A DNA stretch of 64,000 nt from Chamaecrista fasciculata (GCA_003254925.1 QANZ01023827.1:301449-365448), one strand, 5' to 3'. Positions 1 through 12,019 are shown, numbered from the stretch's first letter. The notes: generated from the letters alone by a model not told the origin. A program made the numbers and translations.

Positions 1-248
1 TTCAGTCCAGAGAAGTTATGAAATGTTACATATTGATCCTAACTTACTCCATCTCATTTGATTTTGCCACGTCAGCATCCCAGTCAGACTGCCACGTCAC
101 AATTAACGGCGGAAATTGGACGGAAGTGACCAGGGGACTAACGGTGAAACTTTTTGCGAAGGTTTGGGACCAAATCTGCAACAAAAATAGTTATGGGACC
201 AAATTGAAACCTTAGTCATAGTATTGGGACCAAAAGTGCACTTAAGCC
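1..248. repeat. Foldback-element arm with GGTCCC motifs (right arm)
   Basis: This stretch reads as the right arm of a foldback element. It contains an 'accaacggtgaaac'-like segment followed by three spaced GGGACCA motifs and ends in 'aaaagtgcactt'. The same arm, with the same order of motifs, is present at about 54180-54350, where its left partner is also visible. Here the left partner would lie outside the window. The small ORFs over it are not genes. Confidence 0.6.
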
Positions 249-295
249 TTATATAGATATTTGTGTGCCCGTTAGAGCACGCAAAGCTCCTAGTA

Positions 296-740
296 TGTAA
301 TATGTGGATAACCACATTCATGAGCCTTTTGCCCTTCTTGTAACCTTCCCTTCATGATGGTGACCTTAAATCTTTGGTGTAACCATTCATTCATTAGTAT
401 GTTTTAAGGCACATAACCTTCCTCACATTATGGTGTCCTTAATAGCTTGTAACCTACTTACCTTCCATTATGTCAAGAGTCCTATATAAAGTGGCTTCCT
501 TCTATAGAGTTGTAATTGAGAATAAACATAATAATATGATATGAGGATGAGCTCTTGAAGAGCTACATCAATGGAGCATATGAGAAGTTCCTCGTCAACT
601 AAACCTTTTTAAGGACTAATTTGTGTATCTCTTTTCTCTCTTTATTTCCCATCTTCACATTTTCTATTTGTTTTACAATACGTTATAGCACGAGTCTCTA
701 CCGAATTAGAGCAAAGTAATTTTAACATTTCTTCTCATCA
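296..740 (+). mobile_element. Copia-type LTR remnant followed by a primer-binding-like site
   Basis: The segment has the layout of a retrotransposon LTR. It has a TATA-like 'cctatataaag' at about 481, a pyrimidine-rich stretch ending in 'tttacaatacg' near 680, and then 'gttatagcacgagtctctacc', which resembles the start of the internal region in one Copia lineage. No reading frame for gag or pol survives downstream. The first 55 bases (296-350) recur inverted at 1009-1063, so two LTR ends face each other. Family assignment rests on layout and remembered Copia motifs, not on an alignment. Confidence 0.5.
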
Positions 741-1008
741 TGGATTGAAGGTATGAAAGTCTCATTCTTACTTTTGAATTATTTATATTTAAACATTTTC
801 ATGATCTATTTTAGATTTAAATTTATTGTCACCTTGAAAAGGTGAAGGTTATATAAGAAATGACCCGAAGACATATCATCTTTGATTTGATTATCATGAA
901 ATTGATAATTTTATCCATTTATAGATATGTGATGAAAAGATAATGTCACATTTTTATAGATCTATAAAATGTAAAGACACAACTATTGAAATAAGCTAAT
1001 AATGGCCT

Positions 1009-1320
1009 GGAAGGTTACAAGAAGGGCAAAAGGCTCATGAATGTGGTCATCCACATATTACGTATAAATTTCATATTTACAACACTTTCCCTTGGATGAC
1101 CGCACATAATGAATATATGCCTCATTAAAAACCTTGTTAAGAAAAACCCAATGAGATAAAAACTTAACGAAGGGAAAAAGAATACATAATTCATAATTTT
1201 TACACTACAAATATATGTCTCGTTAAAACCTTGCTAAGTAAAACTTAGTGGGACAAAAACTTAGCGTAGGAAAAAGAGTACATTATTTGCAAGTACTTTG
1301 ACTTCCTCTCAAAGTTACAC
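1009..1320 (-). mobile_element. Copia-type 3' end: internal region, polypurine tract and LTR start
   Basis: Read on the minus strand, 1320 to 1085 holds two imperfect copies of a segment reading like 'gttttaacgagacatat...', then a purine tract ('ccaagggaaag', about 1095-1085), then TGTTGTAAATATG, a good match to a polypurine tract plus LTR start with terminal TG. The next 55 bases repeat 296-350 in inverse orientation. It is a fragment without coding sequence. Confidence 0.5.
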
Positions 1321-1433
1321 TTCATCTTTAAAATGTGTTGTGTTTCATCTTCAAGATGTATGAGGTGATTCTTCCTTACCCTTTTGAAGATACTGAATTA
1401 TAATATACTGATGATCACACTCATGCATAATAT

Positions 1434-1799
1434 ACTCCAAATATCTCCATTCATATGCTCTCTCAGTCCATCTACATTGTCCGCCTGCTCTCTGTGGATA
1501 CTGATGATAGCCCTCAGCCTACCATGTACCTTGTTTTTGAGTACCTAGACACTGATCTTTTCTACTTCATTCGTTCTAAACCCGCACCACTTTCTCCTTC
1601 CCTTATTCAGAACTTCCTCTTCCAGCTTTGTAAGGGTGCCATAGCAATGGTGTCCTCCATCGCGACCTCAAGCCGCAAAATCTTCTTCTTGACTTGGACA
1701 AGTGTATTTTGAAGATTGCTGACCTTGGTCTTGGAAGAGCTTTCTCTGTGCCTATTAAGAGCTACACGCATGAGATTGAGACTCTTTGGTATAGGGTAT
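1434..1799 (+). pseudogene. CDKB1-like cyclin-dependent kinase fragment, frameshifted
   Basis: The first frame reads MLSQSIYIVRLLSV, then YLVFEYLDTDL and [13 protein letters not shown], the alpha-C to alpha-E part of a plant B1-type cyclin-dependent kinase. After about 1640 the homologous reading moves to another frame: [29 protein letters not shown] and [12 protein letters not shown] follow, covering the catalytic loop (HRDLKPQN), a DLG in place of DFG (normal for CDKB) and the activation segment. No introns interrupt about 120 codons. Both ends are cut: the left starts inside the kinase lobe and the right stops at TLWYR, where a TAGGGGTGTC repeat begins. A processed (retroposed) copy is likely but not proved, because I cannot check the parent's intron positions. 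Confidence 0.8.
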
Positions 1800-2112
1800 A
1801 GGGGTGTCAAACGGGCTTCGAAAACTATGCTCGCGGAACGTCCGTCAAAGCCCGCGGGCTAAACGGGCTGATCCGCAGGCTTTTTTTTTTTTACTAAAAC
1901 TATTTTTTTTTGCTAAAACTGTTTTTTTTTTTGCTAAAATTATTATTTTTTTTTTGCCAACAGGCCATAAACAATTATTGGGTCAAATATGTATTTTTTT
2001 TTACAAAACTATTTTTTTTTGTTACTACCTAGTGTAGATTTTTTTTTGTTCATAGGCCCAGTTTTTTGTTAAAAAAACAAAAGCCCGTTTAAACCCGTGG
2101 GTAGCCCACAAC
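1800..2112. repeat. hAT-like terminal repeat with T-run tandem units
   Basis: It starts with TAGGGGTGTCAAACGGGC, a hAT-type terminus seen in many plants, and carries GCCCG-rich boxes at both sides (about 1810-1880 and 2080-2112). Between them are three or four tandem units of a T run followed by GCTAAAACT. A matching right terminus is not found, so the element is truncated. It directly abuts the CDKB-like fragment and may have broken it. Confidence 0.5.
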
Positions 2113-2744
2113 ATATATATTGATAATGCATTAACCATTTTGGTAGGGGTCAGATATGTTTCATATAAGTTATATGTATAATACCAAATTTGGGGGGCCA
2201 TGTCCCTGCTGCCACTCTCCCTCCGCCCCTTATGTAAATATAAAGAAAAGGATTGTTTTTTTTCTTCTTCTTTGGGTGTCTATGTTGATTAGTGCAGTTT
2301 TGAAATTAGGTAGAGATGAGGAAGTTAGATCATTTTCTTTCCATTATGATTGTCCTATTTTTGTTCTTTTGAGTGTGAGCTCTCTACAATTGGAGGATAA
2401 TAGGGTGAGATTTTAATTCCAATAGTTTCCTAGGGCTGTACAAATCAGACAGAGTTGCAAAAAATGAGGGTGTTAGTGCCTAGAAGCAAGTAAATATCTA
2501 CATGACCAAACACTATCTCAACATATCATTAGGCTAGTTTTAAACTAAAGAATCGAACAAGATTCCAAGAAATAGGCCTGAAATACAAGGAGAATCAATC
2601 TTCTCATTCAACTCAAAGTTTAATTTTACAAGGAAATCGAAATTAACTCACTCACATCGTTTTGTTCTTCAATAGCTATGCATATGCCCATTTTCTTTCT
2701 CGCACAACATCTTGCACCTTTGGCCTTTGGTTCTATTTTTTTAA
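2113..2744. other. Spacer, nothing recognised
   Basis: This stretch is AT-rich with one short open frame (2156-2416) that has no recognisable family, coding bias or splice context. I see no RNA gene. Confidence 0.5.
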
Positions 2745-3100
2745 AAAAATGTTCAAATTGGTCCTAAATGTATGTCTTTACATTCTTTTTGGTCCTATAT
2801 GTTTCCAAATGTTCAAACTGATCCAAAATGTTGCCATTTAGTTTCATTTTGGTCCCAAACTACTCAATGTGATTACATCTCTCTTGTTTCAAGTTCACAC
2901 GTGACAAATTCAAAGTTACATGTTACTTTTGACAAGTACGTTTTCTATTAAGTTGGGGCTGTCAACAAACAAATTGAGTCTTGAAAGGTGAGTCACTTAT
3001 TTCACGATCAAATAAGTAAAGTTTGATAATATTTTTCTCATTTCAAGTCCGAATAAGCGAGTGGTTATATTTTTCTTAGAAGAGTTTAAGGTTATTGGTT
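2745..3100. repeat. Partial copy of the 11-kb foldback family
   Basis: Three GGTCC motifs (about 2760-2860) are followed by text that closely tracks the arms at 11050-11350 and 11660-11945: a CATCTCTCTTGTTTCAAGTT block, a 'cacatgttac'-type block, an AGTTGG block followed by 'gtcaacaaacaaattgag', and 'gtgagtcactt'. Only one arm is present. Confidence 0.55.
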
Positions 3101-3167
3101 ATTCATAATAAGTTATTGTTTTGTCCTGTTGTAATTGTTAAAAAAATATGGTCAAATTAGACTTTTA

Positions 3168-3715
3168 AGAATATACATAATTAAAATTTATAAACTAAAT
3201 AATTTATTCAAAAAGGACTAAAGAAGCATACTTAATCTATGAAATGGGCTAATAAGTATATTATTAAAATTTTTAAGAATTAAATTATATATTTTAATAT
3301 TTTAATAATTCAGTTGTTAATTTGATAATTTTTCAAAGACCAAATGGTCTATTATTCATAAAAGATGGCATGCAACCTATATGTTAGTAAATAGTAATTA
3401 AAAAAGAGATATCAAAAGTTATACTTTTATTATGTGTTAAGATAAAATATACATAATTCAAATTTGAAAAAACTAAATAATTTATTTAAAAAGGACTAAA
3501 CAAGCATACTTAGTCTATGAAATAGATAACAAGCATATATATCATTGAATTCTTTTAAAAATTATATTATATATTTTAATCTTTTTATATGATCGAGTTA
3601 TCAATTTGATAATTTTGATTGATAATTTTTTAAAAATCGAATTATTTGTTTATTCATAAAAAGATTACATGCAACTTTTTTTTTGCCCGAAATTACATGC
3701 AACTTATATGTTAGT
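3168..3715 (+). repeat. Diverged direct duplication, two units of about 220-270 bases
   Basis: 3168-3390 and 3430-3715 share the same order of blocks: 'atatacataatt', 'actaaataatttatt', 'aaaaaggactaaa', 'aagcatactta', 'tctatgaaat', 'ttatatattttaat', 'aatttgataattttt', 'ttattcataaa' and 'catgcaac...atatgttagt'. The second unit also holds the micro-insertion at 3678-3691. No coding potential. Confidence 0.65.
3664..3705 (-). mobile_element. Micro-insertion (7 T + GCCCGAA) with 14-bp target duplication
   Basis: ATTACATGCAACTT occurs at 3664-3677 and again at 3692-3705. Between the copies are only 14 bases, seven T and GCCCGAA. Read on the minus strand the insert is TTCGGGC plus an A tail. It is one of a set in this window. 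Confidence 0.7.
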
Positions 3716-5030
3716 CATCCCTACACCTTTCACCTACTAATATAAGAAAATACTTTTTGGTTAAATCAATAAAGATTACATGCCTTGCAGATGTTAGTTA
3801 TCACTTATCATACAATAAAAAGATAGTTTTTGCTTATATTTTTTTATCATTTAATTAAAGTTTTGCTAGTAATATAATTTATTTTTTTTGTATGCATATA
3901 ACATTGTGCGTCATTGCCCTTGAAAGTAACTTTGAACTAATTCATTTAATATATATATAAATTTATCAAAAAATCTTTTTTTTTCTTTTGGTTAAAAGAA
4001 GAGCAAATTCTTTTATAGACTAATAAATATATTATTTAATTTTTTAAGAATTAAATTAGTAATTCAGCACTATTTTCCAAAAATTGAATTATTAATTTAC
4101 TTTTAAGATAAAGGTTGAACTAGTACCTTGACAATTCAATAGATAGAGGCAGCAATTTATAAGATCACAAGATGGCTATCTCTTGGCTTTGGGTGCCACT
4201 CCTTATTAGTTCTTCCATTAGTTATGGTTACTAAAATCTCCATAGTCAGGCATTTGTTGAGTAGCGTCCAAGTTTCAGAAATAGGATACAGGTGACACGA
4301 TTTGCTTGCATCTAATCAGAAAACATGGAGACAAGCAATAACGACATGGCAAGAATAATTGATGTAATGCAACTGCAAAGTATGGTGAGAGAAACAATGC
4401 GAAATTAGTCTAAGTGACAAGCAACTCAATACTGATTAAACTAACTCTTAAATTTGAAACCTTGTGAATACAACTATTCTCGATAGAAGAATTCCTCACC
4501 CTAGCTACGTGCGCAGCACAGATAAGTTCAGATTAATCGAGACGAAATCCTCAACCAAAATATTATTGTGGTGAAATAAGAAACAGACATGCCATAGCTT
4601 GAAATCATGCTGCAGGGTTTTTTCATTGTCTCATAGTAGAGGCAAGATGCTCTACTTTATCATCCAAGTGAGTGCGTTGTCCTGGTAAGACTTAATAGCC
4701 AAATGAAACTTTTGACAAACCAAGAGAGTTCTTCAAGCATATAACAACCTCTAGGGCGGCACAAACCGAAGAAAGTGCAGGCAAATGATACCAAATGAAA
4801 GATAAACTTCAATAGTATGCATGCAGAGCCAGGGAGAGAGAATTTAATTGATAACAGTAACATATCTATCAAGGCCCAAGAAATCAATAAGGGCAACAAT
4901 AATCGGAAAAACAGGACAAGGAAATTGTTGGAGGCATGGTAATTTCTCTAGATATTCGTGTTCGAAACTGTTGATCAAAGATTTATGAAAAATATCTCTA
5001 GAATGAACTAAAATTACAGTTTTTACTACA
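3716..5030. other. AT-rich spacer and likely 3' UTR of PAG1
   Basis: No gene or clear repeat was found. The part next to 5031 should contain the 3' UTR of the proteasome gene. The short ORFs at 4660-4899 and 4844-5053 lack family resemblance, and the second overlaps the last PAG1 exon on the same strand in another frame. Confidence 0.4.
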
Positions 5031-8000
5031 TTAATCTGCATCCATTTCTTCAAGAGCTGCTTTGGCTGCTGTCTTAGCTTCTTCTAATAGCTCATCTGGG
5101 ACCTGCACATGATTATGAAGAAATATATTCAAAGCATATTAATAATTCCACACAAACAATTGCGGAGCTAGAGAAGTAGTAATCAGGTAAAAACCAAAAC
5201 TTTCATGAAACCTAAGCAGTAAAACGTTCGGGAATTGATGATAGGATTACACTTGAGTGCATGTTCTCCTAACGTCAAGGCTATACAGTAACATGACAAA
5301 CTCAGAAGCGAGGACAGGAGAGTTGGTGTATTCTCCGTGATGGAGTGGGAGATATTTTGCAAAAGGCAAACAGATTGAGGATTATAAAACTCAACGGAAA
5401 AAAAAAAACAGAAAATTAAATTATTTTTGGAATGAAGTCTGTCCCAGGAAAAATTAAGCTGATGAAACAGTGCTGGTCCAGAAACATTCCAAGTTAAAAA
5501 CTAGATATATATCATGCAGAAGGTGGTGGAATACGATAGGGTGTGCCAGCTCTAGATATGATACATTTAGTAATCATTATAAAAGAAAATAAATAAAATA
5601 AATTCTATCTTCATTTAAAAGCTGGGAATATATTACCCTCTGATGTTGGCGGTTTGATTCGTCACACACCCAGCTCATTTCTAGTTCGAAGTCTTTATCC
5701 TTTGCTTCATCATGAACTCCATAAATACTGCTTGGCCAAAAAAAGAAAAGATGAAGAAATAAAAATTTGTGTCAAGCATTTGTCATTTGACTTTGATAGA
5801 GCTATAGATGTCAGAGGCAAACAACAATCCCCTTTTGAATGATCAAAAGCTCCCCAATACAAGATTGACCATCCAATAAATGTTAATCATCATAAACTGC
5901 AGGAATGTATTCTTGAATAATCAGTTCATTAGACAAATAGAAACCCAAGAAAAAGCTCAAGGTCCACGGGATTTGAGTCACTGAAACAGAAAAACTACCC
6001 TAGTTGTGGTCAGCAAATGATCAATTTTCTCTTTATGGATTAAAGTTTGGTTACTTAATACTTTTGATTTATAAGTGGTCTTCTTATGAACAAGCAAGTA
6101 TGCTACAACACCTAAAAGTTTCCAAACTTCAAAAACTTCAATTCCATCATTTTTTTTAATCATGCTCTGATAAAATATTTCCAAAAAAAAAAATGTCAGT
6201 GTTACAACACACTGAAAACAATGTGGGCATATCATTTTGTTCTTCCATTAACTAAAAAAAACATTCTTCAGACTTAGAACTCTATGTTCTAAAATTAGAA
6301 AAATGCAGACAAGATTATTATCATCCAGTAATCCAATAAAATTGGTGACATCACACAAAATAGAGACAGAAGCCCTCAGCTATACATAATCTACAGCATA
6401 AAATATATCCAAGTACAAGTGATACAGATAATACTATTGAAAATTACTCAGACATTTTAACTCTTGCTACTTACATCTTGGCTACTTCAATAACTCCTTG
6501 TCGGCAAGTCATTTCAGAGAGCTTTAACTTTTCAATCTCCCTACCAAGAAATTAAAAATAAAAAATTATAAAATTCATTATAAACATAAGTTCAACATAT
6601 CGTGATCACATTTGAACAAAATAATAAGGGAAAACTAAGTGAAATGATACTAGGTTTCATCTTGACAATTTTAAACAAGGGGACAAATACAATGCAGCTG
6701 AATAAAAAAAATAAAAAGAAAAAGGCAATACTGCATATTTTATGTACACCAAAAAAATAATATTTTTAAAAAATAATGATGAGACTAATTTATTGTTGAC
6801 TGTTGAGAGATACATGCAATAGGTGACTCCTCATTTTTATCCAAACATAATTATCAGTTTTAGACACCTTACTAACCCTACAAAACAGAAAAGATGAATA
6901 AGGCCACTGCCAAGCATGCCAACACAGAATAAACCTCAACTACATACACACACATTCAGGACTTCTTTGTTTATTTTGTTTCAACTACACTGACAGGAAA
7001 ACGATTATCCCACTAGAAATGGCTCAGCATGTACTAAGTAGTTAAAATTCAAATCTCAAGATTCCACATTACAATATTTTATCAATAAGAAATGATTAGA
7101 TATAATTTACTACAAAAACACATTACTTTAATGATTACTAGTAGTGTCGTAGATCTCACAAATGAATTGCACTTACGTTTTAGCTGCCTGTCTGCCCTTC
7201 CCAATTGCAGCACCAAAATACCTCTAGAACAAATGAGAAAACAAATATATAAGCACAAAGTGTATAAAGGAAACTGCAGAATTCCTAATGGATCAATAAG
7301 GATTTCAAAATCAGGTAGTATCCACAGTAAAAAAAATATCAAATAACAATAAATAAAAATTTACTCACATAGGAAACACCAGAAGGTTCAACCAAGTACA
7401 ACTGGGGTCCATCTCTATCATAACCACCTAATATGACGCCACATCCAAAAGGTCTGCAGCAACAATATCATTCTCTAGGTAAATTAAAATATTAGGAAAT
7501 GCAAAATAAAAAAAAAAATCAGCAAAACAAAGTGGAATCTCATTAAACCTGAGCCACCAATATAGTGTACAGAGGTGCACATAACTAGCCACTCGGTCAG
7601 CAAGTTCCTTAATAGGGATTGGGTCACCATACGTGCTGAAAAGGAAAATAAATTGAAGTGACACCATTTCCTTCCATAAGTTGCACATACAGGTTCAATA
7701 ACACCTTAAGAAATTATCTGGACCATATACTTGTTTAGTTAGCATGTCAACACTATGATACATCACTGTAAGTCATGACCTTAGGCTACAACAACCTTGT
7801 ACAAATGTTTCCTAACTTCAATCTTCACCCACCATGCTGCACTGTATGAATCTCTTATATTGAATTGAAAACGATCATTTCTTAGTTCAAGAGATCACTT
7901 ATTGAGAATACGAAAATGTTTGTAGCATTCCAATTGCGAAGCATTGTGTTTGCTGACATGTTTGGACAAGCTAAACTGTATATGCTGACATCCTATTTTC

Positions 8001-9665
8001 TGCTCTTTCCCTCTATTCTATTTGTTAGTTTTGAGACCTATGGAAAATATGTGTATGCATGTGTCATTTCTATAGCTTCTTTATATGCTCTCGAAGTCGA
8101 AGGTCAAACCTATTTCAAGCAAGTAGTAAAGTAATGTTACCTAAGGATGCTTGCCCCCTACTAATCTTTCTTGGTCAGAATACATAGAAAACTAAAGAAA
8201 ATTTAGAGGTAAAACTGAAAAAAAAGTAACAATAAGGTTAAGTTAACAGATACAAAGATTCAATTAGTCAATGTATCTTATGCACCAGTGATATATCAAT
8301 TCATAAATAAAGAAGGTAGGTGATTGGTAAAAATAATACAAATGTGAAGACATGAAGTGAAAATCCCGGGGAAGGGGGGACCATCCTCAAATCTTGCAAG
8401 AATATAGAGCAAACCTATCATAGTTAGTTGCTTCAGACTTGGCCCTGGCAACAATTTGCCTCCCATCAGCAGCTAATCCTGCCACAGCCTGATATTGGGA
8501 AAAAAAATCATGAATTCATCAAAAGAAATTCAAACTAAAGGATACTTGCAGTTTTAACTGAGACACGGCAAACCACTAGTCTATGGAGAGATTCTTGTGT
8601 GCAGCTATTGCAATACAACAAATCATCTACAATATAATACACTAAAGTGAAGAATAAATAGTTTAATAAAAAAGCAATCCTGATGCTATAACCTCGTTAT
8701 ATTGATATGCTGGCTTCAGTCTAATCAGATATCCATGAATTTCTAATACTTCCAGTTAAGAGAACAAAAAGGGCACCCCAAAATCAATGCAGGGTCATGT
8801 TCATGCACAGTGTGATGCTGGTTTTATTAAAAACCTAGTGCGCTACCGCTACCAACCATCAGTCTATAAAGCATGGATTCTACCCATACTCACTTCACCA
8901 CTAATTTAAATACTATCACATGGCGTGAATGTTAAACATATCTTTTTTCATAATACAATTTGTGGTTATTAGAATGATTAGAAAGAACAAAAAGGTCAAA
9001 GGATGCGTTAAAGCCTAATCGGAATAATGCATATGATATGGTACCATTCCCGAGTGGCGATGGATGGAGTGTATTCTTCTATTGGAACCTGGCAGCATCA
9101 TCTTTGACGGAATAAGCTTCTCCACCCCCTGTAATCCAGCCAAAGTTCAAGAGTAAGACTAAGCTACTAAAAAATATGGGACCAAAGTCCAAACCAACAA
9201 ATTTCAGAATAATTACCATCACAATCCCGTCTTTGCATTTGATACCAACGACGGTCCTGAAACAAAGTTTTGAACTTTTAATAATAAGATCCAATTTGTC
9301 GACTACTTAAAAAAGAAGTATATTCATAACCCTATATGCCAAATCCATCATTCAATTTCTCCAAAAAGAAAAACCTTAGGAAAACCACAGCGTAGGTTTT
9401 ACTTTTACTAAAAAATTTCATGTAGTCCTTCCTAGGTAGCAATAAACCCAACTTAGTAATCCAAGCTTGCTTCAATTCTAGCATTTTCTAGTGAATAAAC
9501 ATATAGAAGAAAGCTGAGAAATGCAGGAAAAAAAGAAAGGAAAGTGAATGAAGCAAAGTACCCGCTGTTGTCGACGGCTTTGGCAGCGTATTCGATCTGG
9601 AAAACTCGTCCATCAGGAGAGAATGTGGTGACTGACAGATCGTAGCCGGTTCCGATGCTACTCAT
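5031..9665 (-). CDS. PAG1: 20S proteasome alpha-7 (alpha type-3) subunit, PAG1
   Basis: This encodes a structural alpha-ring subunit of the 20S core of the 26S proteasome, which degrades ubiquitinated proteins in nucleus and cytosol. Ten exons read on the minus strand: 9562-9665, 9217-9256, 9045-9128, 8415-8488, 7549-7635, 7369-7453, 7177-7223, 6475-6540, 5637-5727 and 5031-5102. All introns are GT-AG and frame is kept, giving 249 residues, the usual length for this subunit in plants. The N-terminus [21 protein letters not shown] is the alpha-subunit signature that gates the pore. DGIVMGVEKL, the GRQIVARAK stretch, [17 protein letters not shown] and [19 protein letters not shown] follow in family order. 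Alpha subunits have no catalytic threonine, as here. The acidic tail [17 protein letters not shown] is typical. The acceptor of intron 8 has a TTTTTTTGGCCAA tract like the window's micro-insertions but without duplicated flanks. Confidence 0.97.
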
Positions 9666-10430
9666 GCTTTCAAACGATCAAATTGTTCCGAATCTGCTTC
9701 GTCTTTGCTTACTGCTACTTTTTTTCTTGTGGCTTCTTCCACACTGCAAGAAACAAAGAGGCAAAATGTTTTTCTTTGTCCTCAAGAAAATAGATATATC
9801 CGTCGGCTTTTCGATCGGAGCCCATTATCTATACGGGTCGGGCCGTTCCGTATTTGGACAGATTCGGAGGTGATTTAAAAAAATGGAAATATTAATACAA
9901 ATTAATTTAAAATGAATGTATAGATTTTTTTTAGGATAAAATAGGTCTCCCAGCTCAAAAAAACATTTACAGAGAAACGTATAAATTTTTATAATTATTA
10001 TTGTTATGACTTATGCGAAAGAGTTCATGTAAAATGAATATATCCCTATATTTGAATAATAAATATTTTGTTTTGAGTATATTACTTTTAATATTTTAAT
10101 ATTTTGTTTTTATTTGTTTGATAAATTCTAGGAGTAAAAATTAACTAATTTTATTTTATTAAAATATACTTAAAAAAAGTTAGGTTGTTTAGCTAACATT
10201 TGATGCCAATTATGGACAAATTGTCTATCAAATATTTTAATAGACTATATAAATGTGGAAGGAAAAAATTAAACTAAAATTTCTTATATTTTGTTACAAA
10301 GTTTCTTCAATCACAAGTTTGATTTAATTTTCTTTCTTCTATGATTAGTTATGCAAAACGATGTCTTTAATATTTTTCTCTATTATGATTGGTCATATGT
10401 AAAATTTTTACTACTTGTCTAATGTTTATT
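9666..10430. other. PAG1 upstream region and AT-rich spacer
   Basis: The region 9666-9870 is the least AT-rich part and should contain the PAG1 5' UTR and core promoter. Beyond about 9870 the DNA is AT-rich with no gene or identifiable repeat. I could not fix a TATA box with confidence. Confidence 0.4.
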
Positions 10431-10431
10431 G

Positions 10432-10478
10432 AAGAATTTTATAATCTTTTTTTTTTTGGCCGAAAGAATTTTATAATC
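10432..10478 (-). mobile_element. Micro-insertion (11 T + GGCCGA) with 15-bp target duplication
   Basis: AAGAATTTTATAATC stands at 10432-10446 and 10464-10478. The 17-base insert between them is eleven T followed by GGCCGA, which is TCGGCC plus an A tail on the minus strand. Confidence 0.75.
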
Positions 10479-10721
10479 AAAATATTAAGAATTTTACCTA
10501 AATCTTATCTAATGTGAAAATTGATAAGATGATATTATTTTGGGGTACATCCTAGTTTGGTTTGATTAGAATATTTTATCTAATCAATTTTTTTTAATTT
10601 GATTATGATAAAAATAATTTAATTAATTTAATTTTTTAGATCAACTGAACTAATCTAAATTAATTTTAATGAGTTTGGATCGGTTCAATTAATTCATTAT
10701 TAAAAAAATTGAAAATTTTCA

Positions 10722-10803
10722 AAAGATATACTATTTATAAGATTTCACAAAACCTTTCTAAAATATATACTATTTATAAGATTTCAATTAACCTTTCTAA
10801 AAA
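10722..10803 (+). repeat. Short tandem duplication of about 40 bases
   Basis: Two adjacent copies (about 10725-10761 and 10766-10801) share TATACTATTTATAAGATTTC and ACCTTTCTAAAA and differ at a few bases between. It lies in AT-rich spacer. Confidence 0.65.
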
Positions 10804-11026
10804 AAATAGTCTGCGCAATTTGATGTTTCACATAATTTTATTAATTCAACTATGGAATCAATAAACAATCACTATTAAAGATAAAGGATTGAACAAGAAT
10901 AAAAATGACGATGACAAACACAAAAGACATATATAAACGACGACAAAGACAAATAATTAAGGATGAACACCAAACATGAATTATTAAACGTGAATAGATG
11001 AAAATAGATGATTGACGATTAAGATG

Positions 11027-11118
11027 AATTTTGGGCCAAAATCTAATTTTGATCTCTTATATTTGATTATCTAGACATAAATTTTGGGCCAAAATCTAAT
11101 TTTGATCTCTTATATTTG
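11027..11118 (+). repeat. Exact 39-bp direct repeat separated by 14 bases
   Basis: The block beginning AATTTTGGGCCAAAATC and ending TTATATTTGA occurs at 11027-11065 and 11080-11118 without a mismatch. The 14 bases between are TTATCTAGACATAA, allowing one base of alignment slack. It forms the outer end of the following foldback element. Confidence 0.75.
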
Positions 11119-11945
11119 AAGTAAGTTGCAATCTAATCTTTTATTTATTTATTTATTATGATTTTGATTTTATATCTTTTTCAAAAGTTTCACATATTGG
11201 TCATCACAACTGAATTGACTATATTTCTCTTATTTTAAGTTCGATTGGGACGACTTCAAAGTCACATGTTATTTTTTATGAATCCTTTCTTTAGTCAATC
11301 GAGGTCGTTCACAAACAAAGTCAAATTAGGTTCCAAAAGTGGGTCACTTGTTTTATAATCAAACGAGTAAAGTTGGTCATATCGCTCTCTTTTTAAGTTT
11401 GATTGTGACAAATTCGGAGCCATGAATTACTTTTGATGAATCATTTTTCTATCTAGTTGGAATCGTTAACAAATGAGATCAAATTAGATTCATAACTCAT
11501 AAGTGATTTTCGAAATTTTTTCACTTTTTGGTTCTATAACTAGTTTAGGATCTAATTTGTCCTTATTTAATAATGGTCCAAACTAGGCAAGAAAAAGACT
11601 CTTCAAGACTAATACATAACTCCAAACTCGCTCTAATCCAAATTGAAATAAGAGAGATATAATCAACTTCATTTTTTTTTTATGTGAAATGAGTTACCTA
11701 CTTTTAAAGCCCAATTTGATCTTATTTGTCAACGGCTCCAACTAGACAAAGAAAAAAATCGTTAATAATAACACGTGACTCCTAAATCGTTACAAATCAG
11801 ACTTAAAATGAGAGAGATGTGACTATACTCAATCGTTGAAATTAAGGAATGGAACTTTTGAAAAAAGATATAAAACCAAAATAAAAAAAAAGGGTTAGAA
11901 TGCAATTTATTCCAAACATAAAGAACCAAAATTACACTTTAACTT
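11080..11945. repeat. Foldback element of about 0.87 kb
   Basis: The left arm (about 11150-11350) and the reverse complement of the right arm (about 11660-11890) share the same ordered text: 'attttg(a/g)ttttatatcttttt', 'caaaagtt', 'tctctcattttaagt' or a near match, 'cacatgtta' or 'cacgtgtta', and 'caaattaggt' or 'caaattgggc' followed by 'aaaagt'. A further related internal copy is at 11360-11560. A partial sister copy is at 2745-3100. No open frame of note. Confidence 0.7.
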
Positions 11946-12019
11946 AAATTTTATTACGACCAACTTAAGATTTATCGAAAGAATCATTTAAGAGAAAGGT
12001 CAAACAAGATCTAGAGTGA

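Noticed and set aside
5712-5750. TTTTTTTGGCCAA tract at the acceptor of PAG1 intron 8, like the micro-insertion box
   Set aside because: No flanking direct duplication was found. A polypyrimidine tract is expected at this place.
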